A DNA stretch of 23,523 nt from Acetobacteraceae bacterium (GTDB taxonomy: Bacteria > Pseudomonadota > Alphaproteobacteria > Acetobacterales > Acetobacteraceae). How positions within the stretch are numbered: position 1 is the first letter of the stretch; each line of letters begins with the position of its first letter. The translations under genes and the position numbers were made by a program. Where the stretch lies: NCBI GenBank assembly GCA_947476855.1, contig CANJSR010000017.1:1-23523 (forward strand), read 5' to 3'. Of the stretch, positions 22,090 through 23,523 are shown in pieces. The notes under the pieces are model-generated. The model was given only the letters and a program-made list of their open reading frames with translations, had not been told where the DNA came from and searched no databases.

Positions 22090-23481
22090 ATGGCTTCCCG
22101 GGCAAGCGCCGTCGCGCGCGCACTCGACTTCTTCGACACCAACGGTTTCCGGGATCGCCTGGCCGACCTGGTCGCGATCCGCAGCACGTCGCAGGACCCG
22201 GGGCATGAGGCCGATGTCCAGTTCTATCTGAACGACGCGATCCGCCCCTGGCTGGAGCGTATGGGCTTCACCGTCGCGATCCATTCCAACCCAAGCCCCG
22301 GCTTCGGCCCGATTCTGACCGCCGAACGGATCGAGGACCCGGCCTTCAAGACGATCCTCACCTATGGCCATGGCGACACGGTGCGCGGGCTGGAGGACCA
22401 GTGGCGCGAAGGCCTCGATCCCTGGACGCTGACCGAGGAAGGCGATCTTTGGTACGGCCGCGGCAGCGCCGACAACAAGGGCCAGCACGCGTTGAACCTC
22501 TCGTCCCTTGAAGCGGTGCTGGCCGAACGCGGCGGCAAGCTTGGCTACAACCTGAAACTGGTGCTGGAGACCAGTGAGGAACGCGGCTCCACCGGCCTGC
22601 GGGCCTTCGTCGCAGCCAATGCCCAGGCGCTGGCCGCCGATGTGCTGATCGCCTCCGACGGGCCGCGCGTGACGCCCGAGATGCCGACGATCGCGACCGG
22701 GACGCGGGGGACCTACCACTTCGACCTGGTGGTGGATTTGCGTCCGGGCGGGGTGCATTCCGGCCATTGGGGCGGGCTGACGACCGATCCAGCGGTCATC
22801 CTGACGCATGCCGTGGGCTCGATCATCGACCGGCGCGGCAAGATCCTGGTACGGGACTGGTTGCCCCAGAATGGCGTGCCGGCGGCGGTGCGCTCCGTCC
22901 TGGCCGGCTGCCCGGTCGGCGGTGGCGGGGAAGCAGCCAGCATCGATCCCGACTGGGGTGAGCCGGGGCTAAGTTCCGCCGAGAAGATCTATGGATGGAA
23001 CAGCTTCATCGTGCTGGCCATGGTGTCCGGCAAGCCCGACAACCCGGTGAACGCGGTCGCCCCGAACGCCCGCGCGCATTGCCAGATCCGCTACACCGTC
23101 GATACCGACGCCGATACGTTCATGCCGGCGCTGCGCAAGCACCTCGATGAGGATGGGTTCGGCCATGTGAAGATCGAGAACGCCGGCATCCGCATGCCCG
23201 CCAGCCGCACCGACCCCGCGCACCCCTGGGTCAACTGGACCGTCGCCAGCATGGAGAAATCCGTCGGCAAACGGGTGCAGGTGATCCCGAACTCCTCCGG
23301 CGGACTGCCGGGGGATGTATTCGTCGACCATCTGGGGGTGAAGCTGATCTGGATCCCGCACAGCTACAACGGCTGCAAGCAGCACGGGCCGGATGAGCAT
23401 TTCCTGAAGGGTCCCGCTCGGGAAGGCATGGCCGCCTTCGCGGGCATCTGGTGGGATCTGGGAGAGCCCGGGACGCCATAG
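22090..23481 (+). CDS. M20 family metallopeptidase (dipeptidase/carnosinase-like)
   Basis: From ATG 22090 the protein has 463 residues. Metal-site motifs are all present: YGHGDTVRG (His94 with catalytic Asp96), GRGSADNKGQ (Asp128, the bridging ligand), ETSEERGST (Glu163 catalytic base, Glu164 ligand), ASDGPR (Asp190) and C-terminal NGCKQHGPDEHF (His432). The lid domain (~200-310) carries VHSGHWGG (223-225 HSG), reminiscent of the carnosinase/CNDP branch. Members use two Zn(II) or Mn(II) ions to hydrolyse dipeptides or N-acyl amino acids in the cytosol; no signal peptide is seen. AGGAG at 22077-22081, 8 nt upstream, fixes the start; the open frame reaching back to 22003 lies in the preceding terminator. 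It is a separate transcription unit; substrate unknown. Confidence 0.92.
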   Translation: MASRASAVARALDFFDTNGFRDRLADLVAIRSTSQDPGHEADVQFYLNDAIRPWLERMGFTVAIHSNPSPGFGPILTAERIEDPAFKTILTYGHGDTVRGLEDQWREGLDPWTLTEEGDLWYGRGSADNKGQHALNLSSLEAVLAERGGKLGYNLKLVLETSEERGSTGLRAFVAANAQALAADVLIASDGPRVTPEMPTIATGTRGTYHFDLVVDLRPGGVHSGHWGGLTTDPAVILTHAVGSIIDRRGKILVRDWLPQNGVPAAVRSVLAGCPVGGGGEAASIDPDWGEPGLSSAEKIYGWNSFIVLAMVSGKPDNPVNAVAPNARAHCQIRYTVDTDADTFMPALRKHLDEDGFGHVKIENAGIRMPASRTDPAHPWVNWTVASMEKSVGKRVQVIPNSSGGLPGDVFVDHLGVKLIWIPHSYNGCKQHGPDEHFLKGPAREGMAAFAGIWWDLGEPGTP

Positions 23482-23523
23482 GGCGCGATCCGCCTGGCGT
23501 CCGAGGACTTCTCTCGCGGGAGA
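23482..23523. other. Window end after the M20 gene
   Basis: Only 42 bases remain. TCTC-GCGG-GAGA at the very end could begin a hairpin, but the window ends too early to tell. Confidence 0.3.

Noticed and set aside
1..23523. A mobile element or recently transferred island
   Set aside because: No integrase, transposase, tRNA, long terminal repeats or composition shift other than a short AT-rich promoter region near 16720-16850.

Overview
The window is a GC-rich, densely coded chromosomal stretch with no tRNA, rRNA, insertion sequence or CRISPR. Very high GC at third codon positions, several ATGA stop/start overlaps, a lone branched-chain amino-acid-type binding protein and a giant glycine-repeat autotransporter suggest an alphaproteobacterium. 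Acetobacteraceae or a relative is my guess from style, not from a marker gene.

Layout. 1-3033 (+): 3' part of a PuuD-like glutamine-amidotransferase-fold hydrolase, an FkbM-family methyltransferase and a GT22-type membrane mannosyltransferase, the last two 4 nt apart. 3163-12629 (-): a 2350-residue autotransporter, a patatin-like lipoprotein and a classical SDR oxidoreductase; a hairpin lies at the patatin stop and a terminator after the SDR. 12824-15315 (+): two Gfo/Idh/MocA oxidoreductases joined by an ATGA overlap, then a CinA C-terminal-domain protein with a perfect Shine-Dalgarno. 15364-18342 (-): a MAPEG membrane protein, a PEP-CTERM secreted protein behind a candidate sigma-54 promoter, and a LivK-type binding protein starting at GTG. 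18444-21171 (-): an OmpR-type response regulator, an EnvZ-like kinase and a SnoaL-like protein, each overlapping the next by ATGA. 21405-21980 (+): a divergent Spy/CpxP (LTXXQ) periplasmic protein with a textbook terminator. 22090-23481 (+): an M20 metallopeptidase.

The most coherent system is 18444-21980. Its layout resembles E. coli cpxP divergent from cpxRA: a secreted Spy/CpxP-fold protein opposite its presumed two-component operon. Both the kinase's periplasmic domain and the Spy-like protein carry Met/His/Gly/Pro-rich tracts, and the intergenic region holds two GACAAACC-type sites 31 bp apart, one near each candidate promoter. I infer a metal- or envelope-stress-responsive circuit with an unusual third cytosolic member, the SnoaL-like protein.

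Much of the rest concerns the cell surface: the autotransporter, lipoprotein phospholipase, PEP-CTERM protein and glycan enzymes. Assignments rest on motifs read by eye; no database search was possible.
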